A stretch of 64,000 bases of DNA, from the NCBI GenBank assembly GCA_030549495.1, contig JAUIRK010001029.1, forward strand, positions 62,001 to 126,000. Reading direction: 5' to 3'. Position 1 is the stretch's first letter; each line of letters starts with the position of its first letter. Shown here piece by piece: positions 1 to 12,939 of the stretch. The stretch is from Nectonema munidae (taxonomy: Eukaryota > Nematomorpha > Nectonematoida > Nectonematidae). The notes below the pieces were generated by a model, which did no database searches, was not told where the DNA came from, and saw only the letters and a program-made list of their open reading frames with translations. A program made the translations under genes and the position numbers.

Positions 1-523
1 CCGAAAAAAGCTTTGCAGTATATAGAAAAAATAAAAATATTTGAAAATTGCGGATGCGGATATTGAAACTTAAATGATCCTATTAAATGATTTATAGTTA
101 AAGGAGGTAAAAAATTTTGCGAATATCTCTAGACTATACGCATAGAATCAAATATGTTAAAAATGCAGAATATTTCATTTAAATTACTTGATAAAGAATA
201 ATTGAAATGAAATTTTTATATCAGCGAAAAAGCAATAAAAAGATTAAAAAAAAAACTAAAACTATAACTCAATATTTGAATTTTAGAATTCGGAGATGGG
301 CAATTTTCACAAGATTTCGATTCCGACTCATACTCTCTTTAACTCTTTGAGGAGGGGAATTTTGAAGACTAATTATCTCCTTTTTCACATGGAATTTTAC
401 AAGGAGGTGATTTTCATTTCTAGGGACGTCCGTGTCACATTGATCCTCAAAGAGCTAAGAATGTGTTATTTTTTTGAAAACGCAAATGCAAAAATATTTA
501 AATGAATGAAAAGAGTGAATCAC
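1..523 (-). other. Possible continuation of the ELYS-like gene
   Basis: The minus strand has an open stretch beginning after an acceptor-like site (AG at 456-455) and reading LFEDQCDTDVPRNEN from 454 downward. It resembles the ELYS segment that follows the previous exon (YEGLEYCEERYTLD in human). The phase does not match the donor I propose at 523-522, so one of the two boundaries is wrong. Nothing else was recognised here. Confidence 0.25.
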
Positions 524-3500
524 CTTCTTCTTCGTTATCATTTTGGGATAAACTTATGAGTTGGAAGTGACTAAGAGAAGGATTTCTGACAAGCCATAAA
601 TACATATTAGCTTCCTTACTCGATTCAACTTCATAAAGCAGAAACTTTTCGACAGAACTACAGGATACAAAGGTATCTGTGTGAACAAGAGAGAAAGTAA
701 GTGTGTTTGATAGACAAAAAATTTGAAATCCTCCGAAAGAGTAGCCAACAAGAAGAGTTTTTCGTTGATGCAGATATTCCAGGCAAGTCACTGACACATC
801 TCTCGGATTAAACTTCTAGGCAATATATAAAAAAACAAATGAAGAATATTATTCTGTTAATAACTTGACTTGAAGAAATAGACCAAATATTAGGGCAAAC
901 ATTGTTGAAGTTTTTAAAGGAGAGAATATTTTTAATTGAACTTATACAAAAAATTTCTATCAATGTATTTTGTATTTTATATGGACATTTGTTTACTCTA
1001 CCGGCCAATTCTATTGGGTTTATAAATTATTTTAATAAATATTAATCTCTTGGATGCTCTCATCCTGTTAATAAAATGTTTTTATTACAATTAATACAAT
1101 TTTTTTTTAATTTTATTCTTCCGTGATATATATTATCATCGCTTATCATTAGGAAAAATTTTATTATTTCACAAAAAATTATTGAATTTATTATGAAAGA
1201 CATTTTTAGTATGTGTAAGTCATTTGCACACCCAAAACTAGCGATTAGAATTCTTTGAGAAACATATTCTGAATGGTAGACAAGCAAAGGGGAGGCGATT
1301 AGTACGAAAGAAGGTCAGCCTTATTAAGGGACAAGACGAGTAATTGCAGAGGTTCCAAAATTTCTAACTATAAAAAATAAATGGTAATTTTTATTTTCTT
1401 TTTGCTAAATCTTTGAACCTTAGTAAAACCTTACTCCTGCTGCAGCAAATGGTCTAGAAGCGAAAAAGTTTCTTATTGACTCAGTCGTTCTGGGTTCTAT
1501 TCTCAATAGTGGCATCCCTTCATAAACGTTTATTCATATAAAAGAAATTGTAAATTTTGCATTCAATAAATTTTGTTAACATCTCTCATGTTCCACATAT
1601 ATAACCCAAAATATATGTATCGACGAGTATTGTCGTTGTAGATAACATCACTTAGCTAAAAAAACGAACTCTACCTTTGTTCAATTTCAATTACACTAGT
1701 GTAAGAGTACACCTGGCATCACATTTTTTAAAAAGTGGTTAATCTGTTGATGATCATAGTGTGTGAAAATTTATCCTTACTTATCAATTTTTGATAGTTA
1801 CAAGTTTGAAAAATTGTGATAAATTTTAAAAAATTGTATTTTTAATTATTCCAGTCAAATCATAAGAACTGCAGGAGATAAAAAAAACTCACACATTTAA
1901 AGACAATAGCGCATATTTACACGAGTACACAGAAAAATACACACTGATCGAGATCGATAGACGGTAACTGATTTTTACAAAATATGGGCTACGTTGAAAT
2001 TGGCGGCCTTTTTAGTGGTTTTGCTCCGCACCCATGAATCCTTAAGGTCGGCCCTATACATAGAAGGACGAGTATGATCTCACATGCCTATTAGCAATTT
2101 ACACTATAGTATCTTTGAAAAATTATGAAGGGCAATTTCCAATAACTTCAACCTTATTCTAATTACTCAAAAAACATGAGACACAGATTCAGAAAGCAAA
2201 CTTGAGGAGTGAATTGGAGCACAATCTTAACAGAACAAGTTTGGCTTAGCATGATCGCATCAAGGTGTATTTCGTGTTTTTCAAAGTAAAAACAGGATAT
2301 TTCAAGAATTGATAATAAATTGCTCGAATAATACTTAGCTGATTGCGATTATCAATACTAACGATTCTATGGTCTCTGATTTTTTTTAAATAATAGTGCT
2401 AGTATTAATACAGAGATAGTTGTCATTTTGGTTATATTATATTCTAGCAATTTAGAAACGCATTGTTTCCTGTGTCAGCAGTGTAAGATCTATAGTTTGC
2501 GAATACAGTAAAGCCACCCAATATTAAACACTGTGCAGGGACTCAACAAAAGCGATAATTAAAGGTGTTCACTAATGGAGGTTATACTGTGATAACAAAT
2601 TAACAAAATTGTAGAACTTCTCATAGTTTTTAAATAGGTCTTAGTTACTGTTTCCTCCAGTTATGTTTTCTTGCAAACACATATAAAAATTATTTGTCGT
2701 TGAATTTACCCATTGATGAATTTGTCTCTGAATGAATTCACACTGACCCCTGGGAATCAAAAGAAACAGTAGCTAGGACCTATCTAAAAATTCGTTTTTA
2801 ATAAAATTCCACAAATTTCTAGATTTATCACTATTTGTTAACTACAATTATAGTTTTTTAAATAGTTATTACTTGCAATTATTATTTTAAACAGTGTTAT
2901 TCCCCTTCCCCAAAGAAAGAGAATGAGGACGTCACCCGTCACACCTAATGTACGCCCACGAGATTGATGATTGCTTGTAATATGAAATATGTTACAAAAA
3001 GTAGTTACAATCTAAACAATAGAGTTTAGGAGTATAGTTGAAAACGTATGTTATAAATTTTTAAATAAGTTTAGGATATTTACTTTAATAGTTTCCCCGT
3101 TGACCGAACTATAATCAAACGAGCGGTGAGAAAATTGCTGCGTCTTGATAAATTTAACTTTAGTGAGAGATTCATCGTTTGAAGCATGATCCAGAGGAGG
3201 TGAGATATTTTCTGCGATTCCGAAAAAACTGTGAAGAATTGATGAAAAATTTAAATTCAATATAGATACACTCCCATTTTCACATCCTTAAATAAAAAAA
3301 GCAAAACAAGCTTTTATAAAAAAAAAGAAATTTCAAATATCTCTTACCTCCCCTTTATAATTTTTGGATACATTTTAATCTTTTTAAAATTAAAAGATTC
3401 AATGGAAGAATGGAAAAACAGAAATCTTTCTCACTGTAAAAAATATATCATTTAAAATGTCAAAAAAAAACCTCGAGAAACTACCAATAACTAGTAATAA

Positions 3501-6500
3501 AAATTGATTACATTAAGTCTTACTCTATAAATCTCCTGTATACATTTATATTATAATAATTCAGTGCGCGCGTGTGTGTGTTCACTTACAAACTACATCG
3601 TCACTGCAATGAAATCACACAGTTACTCACCAAAACTTTGTTATCTCTCACACTGTAAGGAAATCTATAGAAAAGAGTGGGTGTTTGGGTGGGTGTGTTT
3701 ATACTATATAAATTATCCATTCTCTAATGATCCTTATCCTTTCTACTATTTAAGTATTCAACCTTAAATGATCCCTAAGTTTGGAGCGGAACAAGAAATA
3801 AATTAGCAGAGCGACTAGCTTTATATAATATATTGCTTATCCCATCTATCACAGTGATGGAATTAGGTAAAAAAAATTAGGAAGGAGGCATTAGATATTT
3901 TAGGACATATGTGCATATTCTTTATATGAAAAAGTCCTAAAAAATTAACAAAAAAAAATTTATGCGCCGAAACCATCTATCAATGTATTTGTCTACTTTC
4001 TAAGTTTGTAACGATTATTCAATTAAATTACTTATTTAAGATAAGTGGCCAGGAAATAACTAGTTAATAAAAAATATTTAAAATCAAAAAAGTAAACTAT
4101 ATTTTCTAGAAAAGTATGAAAACTTAGTTAAAAATTAGAAAGAAAAAAGAAATTATAAAACTTTTAATATAAAATGGTATACCAAGAAAAATGGTCGAGT
4201 CAAATTTATATATTTTTTGATCTGAAAAGCAATCTGAATCAACATACACTATGCTAAGAACCAAAAAATCAACATCAATCGAATTCAGAACTTGTTTTGT
4301 GGTTGCTTCATATAGGCAAAGGACGGAAGATCTAAATAAAAAAACATTTAAATATTTCAAAACTTATTTCAATTTTTACTTTTCAATGAAGCAACTCAAA
4401 TATTCGTAATGGAAAATAATTATTGTACAGTTAAATTTTAAGACACGGTATTTTTCTTTAAAAGGAAAATAACAAATGTTTTTATAAACGTGGCTGAAAA
4501 AGTATTAAATGTTATACCCAAACTATCATAATCGGAAAATTAACAAAAAAAAATGTTAAAATGAATATTTCTATCACCACAATAGTGAATACAGACGACT
4601 AAAGTCGTGTTGTTATAGTTAGAATTGTGAGATAATTCACAAAAAATAGACAAAGAATCTGGTTTTATTCTAAATCTCGTTCGCAAGAAATTGATTTTCT
4701 TCCCAAAAAATCAGAATTAACCAGCATCAATATAAATTCTAGTCAACGGAGTCGCACCTTTTGAGGAGTCGGAGTCGTAAAAATTATTGCGACTCCCATT
4801 CTGATTTCATAAATAGTTATCAAAATAAATTCATAGACACTCTTTTTAGTGTGCAACGTTACTAAAACGCAACATAAAAATGTATCATTTTAGTCCAAGC
4901 TTATATTTTTGCAACTCATAGAAAAAAGCTGGAAAATTGAATAAAATTAAAGAATAAACTTTGTTTATTTTACGTTAAAATTAGTTTGTAAAGGAACAAA
5001 TTTCAGTTTATTAATAAAAAGTTCTTAGGATAAAATTTTTTAAACGAAACACATTTGGAAAAAAATTAATGAATCGTATTGTTTTGTTATAGACAATAAT
5101 TAGAAAACCTACTAAAAATACAAATCAATAGAATATTATAAATTATATTGAAGAAATGAGATCAAACATTTTGCTTGCAACACAAAGAAGAAATGTCTAA
5201 AATTCAGGAAATCTTTCATGACTATCTAAAATTGACATCACAAACAACGCTGAAATATGGAACATGTCATCACACTTTTTGAGATTTATAATATTTGAAA
5301 CAGAAAAGTTAATGTTGCGTTAATATAAATTTTTAAAGCTAAAGTCGAAAATTATATATACAATATACATGGAGTCATTAATGTTAAAAAAATTATACAA
5401 ATGAAGTGCAGTCGGAGTCGGAAAATTATAAATAACTAGAGCCGGAATGGTCAAATATTTTCCGACTCCACACCCCTGATAGTGACAGATAGAATTATCG
5501 ACTAGCTTTCTTATCTTCTCACAAAATAGAGATCAACTAAAAGCGACTCAGAACTTTATTTGAAACTACTAGGACCAAGACATGATTCTCAAGTCAAAAC
5601 TATTTAGAAGAGACTTAAATTGAGATGGCAGCTAATATTTTAATTTAATGTATCCTACAAATTAAGATGTTATCCGGCCACTAATGAAGGAATTATCAGT
5701 GTTTGATCATCTTCGCTCAAAAATAGTTCCAGAGTGAGTTGTGAAGTGGGTGGAAGGGCTTAACAGAACTTGGAAAATTGAAAAACCCCTTAGCAGCAAG
5801 TTCAAAAACAGAAAAATAAAAATGATATATCCTTTTTCAAAATTTATTATATGCTAAAATTATTTACAATAAAAATGTATTAACGACAGAGATTTATAAA
5901 ATTAACAGCTTTTGAAATGCAGATATTTTTCAGTTAAAAAAAGTAGACATATTTTTAACATTTTGTGAGTTTTAAGAGTTTATTGTTTGCAACAGCTTTT
6001 TAATCTGAAAATTCAGGACCTCTATTGTTCAAGTTACCAAAAATAATTTTGAATAAATCAACTTTTAGAAAAAATAGCATAAAAACAATATTCTATATGT
6101 AAAAAACCAAAAAATTGATAAATAAAAATTATCATAAGAAAATCATGTCTTTGAAATATTAATATAAATTAAAAAAATTATTTAACTTATTGTTTTGATT
6201 AAATTTAATACAAAATATAAAAAGAAATGCAAAATATTAAAACTAACCTGTCTTCTTTTTCCAGTGATATAATGAAAAAAATGTAATTTGAGTAACACTT
6301 TTCTGATAAGAAGATTATATTATTCAAATTTTGATATGATTGATTAGAGAAAATTTTGCAATCATGAGTCAATAATAATGTATTTCTATCAAAACACTTA
6401 AACAAAAGGATGAATATAACAAACTTTATCAAAAAAAAAATACCTTAAGGAAATCTCTACAGGCAAACCATAACAACGAATATTCATCTATAACGCCAGA

Positions 6501-6575
6501 GAAGTGTTTATTTTCTTTTATACTATTAATTTCATTTTCAGAAAATGAAAGTGTAATATTTTCACGACCATCCAT
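524..6575 (-). CDS. AHCTF1: ELYS/AHCTF1-like nucleoporin, N-terminal exons (runs off the left edge)
   Basis: Five exons on the minus strand: 6575-6444 (ATG at 6575), 6396-6248, 4331-4183, 3211-3084 and 815-524. All joins are phase-consistent; the last donor is tentative. About 283 residues result. They align by eye with the ELYS N-terminal beta-propeller: LLWFACRDFLKCFDRNT, SSVLCLYEATTKQVLNSI, VTCLEYLHQRKTLLVGYSFG and MYLWLVR match human segments such as GSVLCLYDLGISKVV and VSTLSYISRTNQLAVGFSDG. ELYS seeds nuclear-pore assembly on chromatin after mitosis and anchors the Y-complex. Donor/acceptor examples are CTTAAG|GTATTT and GAAGACAG|GTTAGT. Intron 1 is only 47 bp, whereas intron 2 holds a TIR element. 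A propeller strand expected between exons 3 and 4 (LLVDLC-like in human) was not found, so a small exon may be missing. The start is chosen as the only ATG before the first propeller strand. Family recall is from memory. Confidence 0.72.
816..3083. other. ELYS-like intron 4, no further feature seen
   Basis: AT-rich sequence between the exons ending at 3084 and starting at 815. A short minus-strand open stretch near 1060-1287 has no recognisable family. A fragment near 2025-2065 resembles an element end (GGTCGGCCCTA) but has no partner. Confidence 0.4.
4741..5478. mobile_element. hAT-like non-autonomous element, GAGTCGGA family, copy 1
   Basis: About 740 bp inside ELYS intron 2. Both ends carry repeated GAGTCGGA motifs, and the right end reads CCGACTCCACACCCCTG, the reverse of a hAT-style CAGGGGTG terminus. 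The interior shares long matches with copies at 23.5 and 47.3 kb (for example TTTTTGCAACTCAT). The left terminus is eroded and no TSD was identified. There is no coding capacity. Confidence 0.6.
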
Positions 6576-6759
6576 TAAAATTTAATGCAAAAAAAAATTA
6601 ATAAAATAATTTTTATAAAAAATTTAATCTTAGATAAAACAAAAAAAAATTTAATGAAGAAAAATGAGGTTTTCTTGATTATAGATTTGATTATATAAAC
6701 AGAATTTTTAGAGGAATCAAAATGTTATATTCTGTCTCTGTAGCTACATATTTCGCTGC

Positions 6760-7500
6760 TCACTAAAATTGCGTCTCAGTATAATACATACACATGAAGT
6801 GTTGATATGCTTGAAAAGCATATTGATCCGCTGTCTTTACTTCACTCTGTCCATTGCGGCATCTCTGCTAAGTCCAAGCTCCTGTAGTCGCTCCTTCAGT
6901 CCATCTTTTTCGTTGTCTCCAGTCTTTCTCTCATCTCTTAAAAGATTTTCCAGCATTCATTTTGACGTAGGCAGTTGGAAAAGCCCATGGAGTACTTTGA
7001 GCTGTACCCGCTCTTTGTTTGTTCGGATCATTGCATTATGTATATAGAGCTAAGGTCTCATGGCCGAATGACCTTCCTGGCGCCAATCATTTTGTTTTCA
7101 GGATTAGGAACATTTAGCCTTTGCTCTTCCTTGACCAACCACAAGGCAGTGGTAATTTGTACTCAGAGTTATTTTCTCCTAGAACAATTATCCGCCAAGG
7201 CTAACGAGTTTTTTTTTAAGAGAAGAGAGATATAGAGATTACCGGGCAGAGTCTTTAGACACTTGCCTTTTGAGATACCCATTTCTATGTTTTTGACATC
7301 CTTATGGGTTATTTTTTCTAACTCATCGCATATGAATCTTGGACTCTCAGTAAACGGGCTTCATAGCAAAATAAATGCTGCATTTGCCTATATTGTATTC
7401 AAAATTTTTAAAATTATTGAGCCTATAGGTCACAGGAACTACATAACTTATGGATTTATTGTCAGGAAATCTTTTGCTATAAAAAGCGTTTCATAAGAAA
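6760..7500 (-). pseudogene. Unidentified decayed coding region
   Basis: Base composition is GC-richer than the flanks. The minus-strand translation contains protein-like patches (for example SPRFICDELEKITHKDVK and GLSRDAAMDRVKWRQRI-like text) with stops between. The second patch resembles the region after the RT domain in some LINEs, but I cannot assign a family. It lies 185 bp upstream of the ELYS-like start codon and is unlikely to be host coding sequence. Confidence 0.25.
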
Positions 7501-7779
7501 AGTTCAGTTTTGTTCTTCAAGTTGTCAAACTCAATATAAGATGTAGGATAGAACACTGCGATACATTTCAACTCAAACTTTTCGATAAGCGATTCTCAAA
7601 TAGCTTAGTACAACTAAATGTTAATTTTAATCAATTCAATCGGTTTTGTGAAAATTTATTTATGAAAAGGAACTTTTTCATAATGTTTCGCCCTCTGAAG
7701 TTTCCTACAGATTTGAAGAGAAAATAAGGTATAGACAAATATAGCAATATATTATTAACTTTCTGATACTTGTCTCTAT

Positions 7780-8480
7780 ACTTTATTTTTCCATGATTGT
7801 TTTTTGGCGTGTTTGATTTCTAGTTCATATTTCTTTTTGAGGGATAGGTGTTGACGTATATTTTGATGGGAATTGTTATGCCTCAGGTTTTTTAATGCTT
7901 TACCCAGGAGTTTTTTGATGTAATTTAATGTTCTGTTCCAGAATGGAGCATGCTGTCTCTTAGATATTTGGTTTGTAGAAGTTACTGCATGAATACTAGC
8001 TGTAATAGATTTGAAAGTGTAGATTCTTCACGTTTTTAACTTGATTCTGTAGTGAGGGTCATGTTGCCTAGTCTGGATTCAAGATTGTGGAAGAAAGAGG
8101 TCCAAAAAAAATTTATACCATGTTTAGGGCTAGGATTATTAGAATATTTACTTATAATGTCAATTTGGTATGTAATGTATGTGTGGTCGGATGCTGATGG
8201 AGTATCTGATATTTGCCATTTGAGAATGATATTCAATGTTTCATTAGAAAAGGGTGTCTTCTGAAAGTAGGTGTTTTATCGTTGTCGATCACGGTGAGGT
8301 TGTTGGAGGCTAAGAATTCAAGTATTTGCAAGCCTCGTGTATTTTGTATTGTGTATCAAAGGTAGGATCAGGAATTTAAGTCAGTGGATATGACTATATT
8401 ACAGTTTTTGTTGAGGCTTTGTTTGATTTTTCTGAGAGATAGTGCAAAATTGTTTGGTATGGTATGTGTAAGAGAAGTTT
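7780..8480 (-). mobile_element. LINE fragment: AP endonuclease C-terminus and EN-RT linker (inverted block)
   Basis: Reading the minus strand from 8480 to 7780 gives endonuclease-like patches: an NLTVIDNDKTPTF strand, then WQISDTPSASDHTYITYQI, which matches the W.VS...SLSDH.YI signature of R1/Jockey-type LINE endonucleases. These are followed by the basic linker that precedes RT (LSLKKKYELEIKHAKKQSW). Several stops interrupt it. Together with the plus-strand RT block starting at 8597 it forms a head-to-head arrangement, as expected from 5' inversion during LINE integration. Confidence 0.6.
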
Positions 8481-8596
8481 AAGAGTAGAGAGCAAAGTAG
8501 GGGTTTAGAACAAGATGTAAAGTAAATACGAAATTTGAGTTTGGAATATTGAATTTTTTATTAGTATGCAGGCAGAGTAAAACACTATTTTACTAA

Positions 8597-10470
8597 TAGC
8601 TGCCGCATCTTTCAACACAAAAATCAATCCTTCATACAAAGACTAATACTTTCAACTCATCGAGGAGGTTGCCTATCAGAAATTCTCTAGCTAATCTTAA
8701 TAAATCCCATTCTCCACCACCTATCATTACATACCGATTTCTCACAATGCTACTCAGAAGATCTTATTTTCTCCTTCTCCAGCCATGATCAGGATATAAA
8801 TATACTCAAATCTAAAAATCTTTTAACATCTCTCTTCTCCCTAGCATCAACATACAAAATACACTTCAACACAAACAAAACCCAGCTCATACACTTCACA
8901 CGCAAGCATATTAATCACCTTCCTCTTATTTTTAACCACTCACTATTACTTCAAACTCTAAATCAAATCAAATATCTTTGGATAACCTTACAACGGAATC
9001 TTAAATGGACAGCACAGATTAAATTAACCTCTTCCAGACTTACTCATATGTTATTCAAAAAAGAATTGCTTACAAATGGAGACTACGCCCCAAATATTCC
9101 CTATATATTTACAAGTCAATAATCATCCCAATTATCGAATATGGAGTTCTTTCGTGGTGTATCGCTTTAAAGTATTCTTTATCCATCTCGCCTTTAGTTA
9201 AAGTTCATCGAATGTGCCTTTTTACTATAACAAAAGCCTTCCACACAACACCAAAAGCCGCTTCAGAAATTCTAACACAATACCTACCCTTTCACCTTCG
9301 GTTGAAACTATCTATACTGAAGAAATACATGAAAACTTACAAATCTCCTTCATCAAACATGTCTCTCAACATAACTCCTCTATCTCGCGCTCACCTATCT
9401 CACTTTGTTTTCTATGAAAGCATATTAACTTATTTATCTCCTGGTATTTACTCAGAAATCCTAGAAAACATCGTTCATCAAATCAGCTTCTTCGAATCCT
9501 CAAATAGTCTCCCTTACAGCATCAACATTTGCCAACCTCTCTCACTAATTAAAAATTTAATCAAAACACTTCGCCAACTCTCTACACTAATTACACTTCG
9601 CGTTTTCAGTGACAGTTCAAAAACTTCAAAAACAACATTTGCGCTGCAGCTTTTTATCACGGCTCTTGAGAAACTACTTGTATATCACTGTCAACTTACC
9701 TAAACCCACAGCTGACTATCTACCAATGTGAGCTCGAGGGCATAAAACACGCCTTAGACTTCATCTTCAATAAACTTCACTATCTACCATACCTCTTCGA
9801 AGAAATATCTAACTTTTCAGATTGCCAAAATTAAAAAGATTAAAAGTTAACTCAGCGAGCCACACTTTCAACCTTCCACATTGCATTAAAATTAAGCGCT
9901 CTTTTAAAAAATTTCCAGACCAAGCTTTATTTGTGTCCAGCACACAACAACATAACCGAAAATGATTTTGCAGACAACCTAGCTAGAAATTCTAGTTTAA
10001 CATACTCCGCTACATCTTCAACAAACTTACTCTACTCAACCTTTCACAAACAAATCATTAAGAACTTATACACATCTGGCACAAATCTATAAAATTATTA
10101 CCATCGAGTTTTCTACCTCTCTCAAACATATCTCTACTACACAAAATTTGGAACGAGCACTTCACGCCCACACACAAGATGGATGACTGGATACTGCCAA
10201 TGCAAAGCCTACCTCCACCGCCTTTCACTCACAGCTGATCCTCTTTGCCGCTTTGGTTGCACGTCCCATGAAACAACTCACCACTTACTCTTTTCTTGTT
10301 CCTTCCTCCAACCTATCATCTACAATTTCATAACGGAACCAGAATCTACGTTAGGCATTAGACCCTCTAGAATATGTGATTCACTCACATCACCAAAACT
10401 TCAAATTATCTTAACTTGACACATCAAAACACTTGAATCAATTTTTCAACAGACCCTCATACATTACCTC
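8597..10470 (+). mobile_element. LINE fragment: RT motif B onward, RNase H, C-terminal Cys/His segment
   Basis: The plus-strand translation runs from the RT palm (THRGGCLS, then YSEDLIFSFS in place of the YADD motif) through the thumb (HFNTNKTQLIHF, LNQIKYLWITL, IIPIIEYGVLSW). It continues into an RNase H-like part and the usual C-terminal segment (TRWMTGYCQCKAYLHRL, DPLCRFGCTSHETTHHLLF). The longest uninterrupted stretch is 9212-9703. RNase H suggests an I/R1/LOA-like LINE. It is broken by several stops and frame changes, and the 3' end is near 10.67 kb. The RT fingers are missing between this block and the inverted one. Confidence 0.8.
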
Positions 10471-10479
10471 GTTAAACCT

Positions 10480-11160
10480 CCTTTCCAACCCAAGCAATTC
10501 ATATTTAACCATAACTTTCATTTTATTTAAAAATAGATGAACTGTTCCTATACTTCTTTTGACACAACAAATTACAAGCTCTCCTCATTTCAAGCTCTAC
10601 TGAAAGCATGTCAGCCAACGCTGGAAAGTGCTTCGACAAATACGCTATCCTATCCTATAAAAAGTGTAAAACCAAATATAAAATAACTTTGAATACTCTT
10701 ATAAAATTTTACTTTTTATATATATACCCAAAATTAGCTTACTTCAATGTGTAATTAGTAAATTAGCTTAAAAAAATGCAGCAGGTTTTAAACAAACCCC
10801 TTTAATTTGAATTTCATTTTTCCATAAAAGTTATAAAAATTTTATTTATAGTAGTCATTATTATTTTTGTTTTCTTTCATAGTTCTTCAATCCATGTGGG
10901 TTTGTTTTTATGAAGATAAAAATGAGACTTTCTACCATTATGCACATTAACAACTCAAACCCACTATATAGAAATTCTGTTATCGTTTACTTTCAATTAC
11001 GATAATATACTTACTATTTACCGTATATATTATAGCAAGAACGAAAATATTATATACATTATAATTAGCTCAAAATATATAATTTATTTACATAATTGGA
11101 TGTTACTGATGCGAGTAATACAAGCTTTATTTTGATAATAAACAATAATGTGATGGTTGC
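10480..11160. other. No gene seen; probable LINE 3' tail and hAT flank
   Basis: The first 190 bp probably contain the LINE 3' UTR, which ends in a CCTATCCTATAAAAA-like tail near 10665. The remainder is AT-rich sequence between that LINE and the ZBED5-like hAT relic. Confidence 0.4.
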
Positions 11161-11164
11161 TACT

Positions 11165-12930
11165 GCTTTTTTATCACCAACTCCGTGGTGTTGTTTTGGA
11201 TACAGCACAACGTAGGTCATCCTCAACATGGAGTTTACTTCTTAGCTTTATTTTATAAGTAGTAAAGATGAAAAGGTCTCACACATATACGTCGAAGGAA
11301 AAGGCATTGGAATTCTAGGCATACCTTTAGCCAAATTTGGATATCGAAGTAATTGCTTGATCCAAAATTGATTTACTGTTAGGGATTCAAAATCAGTGTT
11401 TGCGCAGTCAGTTGTGATAAGATCAATGAATTCCTCTTGATATCTTTGAGGAACATCTTCAATTTTTGCAGCAAATGGTTTTCTAAGTAAACTATTGGAT
11501 AACTGATGCTTTTCTGAAAAATATAGACTAAACTCCTCTTTTAAAGTCTCCAAGTGTTGAATCAGCAAACTTTGAAAACTGTTGTTGAATGGAACATCAG
11601 TCTCATTTTCTTTAACAAATGCATTTAACGTGGCAACGTAAAAATTTCTTTTTTTTTATCCTTGACAGCCAAAGTTCCAGCTTCATTAGGAAGGTATTTA
11701 GTTATTCTGCAAAATCAAGTATGTTGGAATTTTTTCCCTGAAGTGAAAGATGAAGGCAATTTAGAATTGTGAAGAAATCTCCCAAGTATGCAGTTTTTAC
11801 CAAATTATTCATGTCACCAAGGAAATTCTGTTCTTCCTTGCTGAGATAGGAATTCTCTCACCTCAGCATTCAACTCAAAAAATCTCTGCAATACTTTTCC
11901 TTTTGACAGCCACCTATACCTCAGTGTGCAATAGAAGAACTTCATGCTTGGAATCCATTTATTGGCACAGTTTAGCGTACAACGATTGTTCAATGCATTT
12001 GACTTTATAAAGTTAACTGCTTTAACAAGTGATTGCATAACAGTTTTCAAATCTGTTGGCAATGTTTTTAAAGCTAATACTTGACGATGTATAATGCAAT
12101 GAAACTCTTTCTGGAGAAACATTCTTTACCATCTGTTGAAACCCAGATCTACATTCTACAGCCTAGCATAGACGGTTCACCATCAGTACATATGCCAACA
12201 TTCTCCCACTTAAGTCCATGTTCCTTAAGAAATGATCGTATTTTTTCAAATATGTCAATGCTTCAAGTTGTTGTTTATAATGGTCTGCAAAAGAGAAATT
12301 CATCCTTAAAATCACCATTATTTATACATCGCACATAAACTAATAACTGGGGAAGATTACCTACATCTGATGATTCATCAGATTGTAATGTAAAGAGATC
12401 AAGTGATGTCTTAATTTCATCAATAACTTGAGCAAAAATATCACCTGACATATCTGCAATTCTCCTCTGTACAGTATTATTTGAAAGAGATACACTTTCC
12501 AAAGATTTGACTGCCTTATCTCCAATCATGTGATGAACGATGTCTTTTGCACAAAGTAAAATGAATTCCTCACCAATGGTACGCGATTTTTTTTCTTTTA
12601 TCAATTCTCAGAGCCACGATATAAGACGTTATTAAAGCAGATTTACTTTGTCTATGGAAGGTTTCATCACTGTCAAGACGAGATTTTTTTAGTTGCACAC
12701 ACTTATTCTTGAAAAACCCAGGGCTTTCATTAGTGAAATTTAAATTATTCGGCTTGATGGATTATTCTGAGAGCACTTCATTACACACCACACATTGAGG
12801 TTTTTCTTTTGCGGCTGAGATAATGCAAGTAAATACAAAGTTAATGTAGTCTTCCATATATTTTCGCTTTCTTTTGTTGTTGGCCATCGCAATTTTGAGT
12901 AGAAAAATATAAAAGGATTGTAAAAATCAT
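11165..12930 (-). pseudogene. hAT transposase relic, ZBED5/SCAND3-like
   Basis: Reading the minus strand from 12930 down gives a BED-type zinc finger start (CVVCNEV), an ISAAKEKP-like N-terminus and a helical region (CAKDIVHHMIGDKAV). Next come the catalytic core neighbourhood (TLQSDESSDVGNLPQLLVYV) and a middle domain (EFHCIIHRQVLALK, FYCTLRYRWLSKGKVL). It ends in the hAT C-terminal dimerisation motif (LAKGMPRIPMPFPSTYMCE, then RSKLHVEDDLRCAVS). The order matches ZBED5-like Buster transposases. It is broken into at least four open segments by frameshifts and small deletions, notably around 11650-11810. A candidate terminus CAGAGGTCGCGACCTC lies at 13582-13598 on the minus strand; no left terminus was secured. 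Confidence 0.82.
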
Positions 12931-12939
12931 ACACAAAGT

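Noticed and set aside
1060-1287. 75-residue minus-strand ORF as a further ELYS exon
   Set aside because: No convincing propeller match, and adding it breaks the phase between the exons at 3084 and 815.
2500-2530. Splice-like sites around 2.5 kb as a missing ELYS exon
   Set aside because: No open frame with propeller-like strands could be read between plausible sites.
3564-3767. 67-residue plus-strand ORF near a GT microsatellite
   Set aside because: Low-complexity start and no coding signal; lies in an ELYS-like intron.
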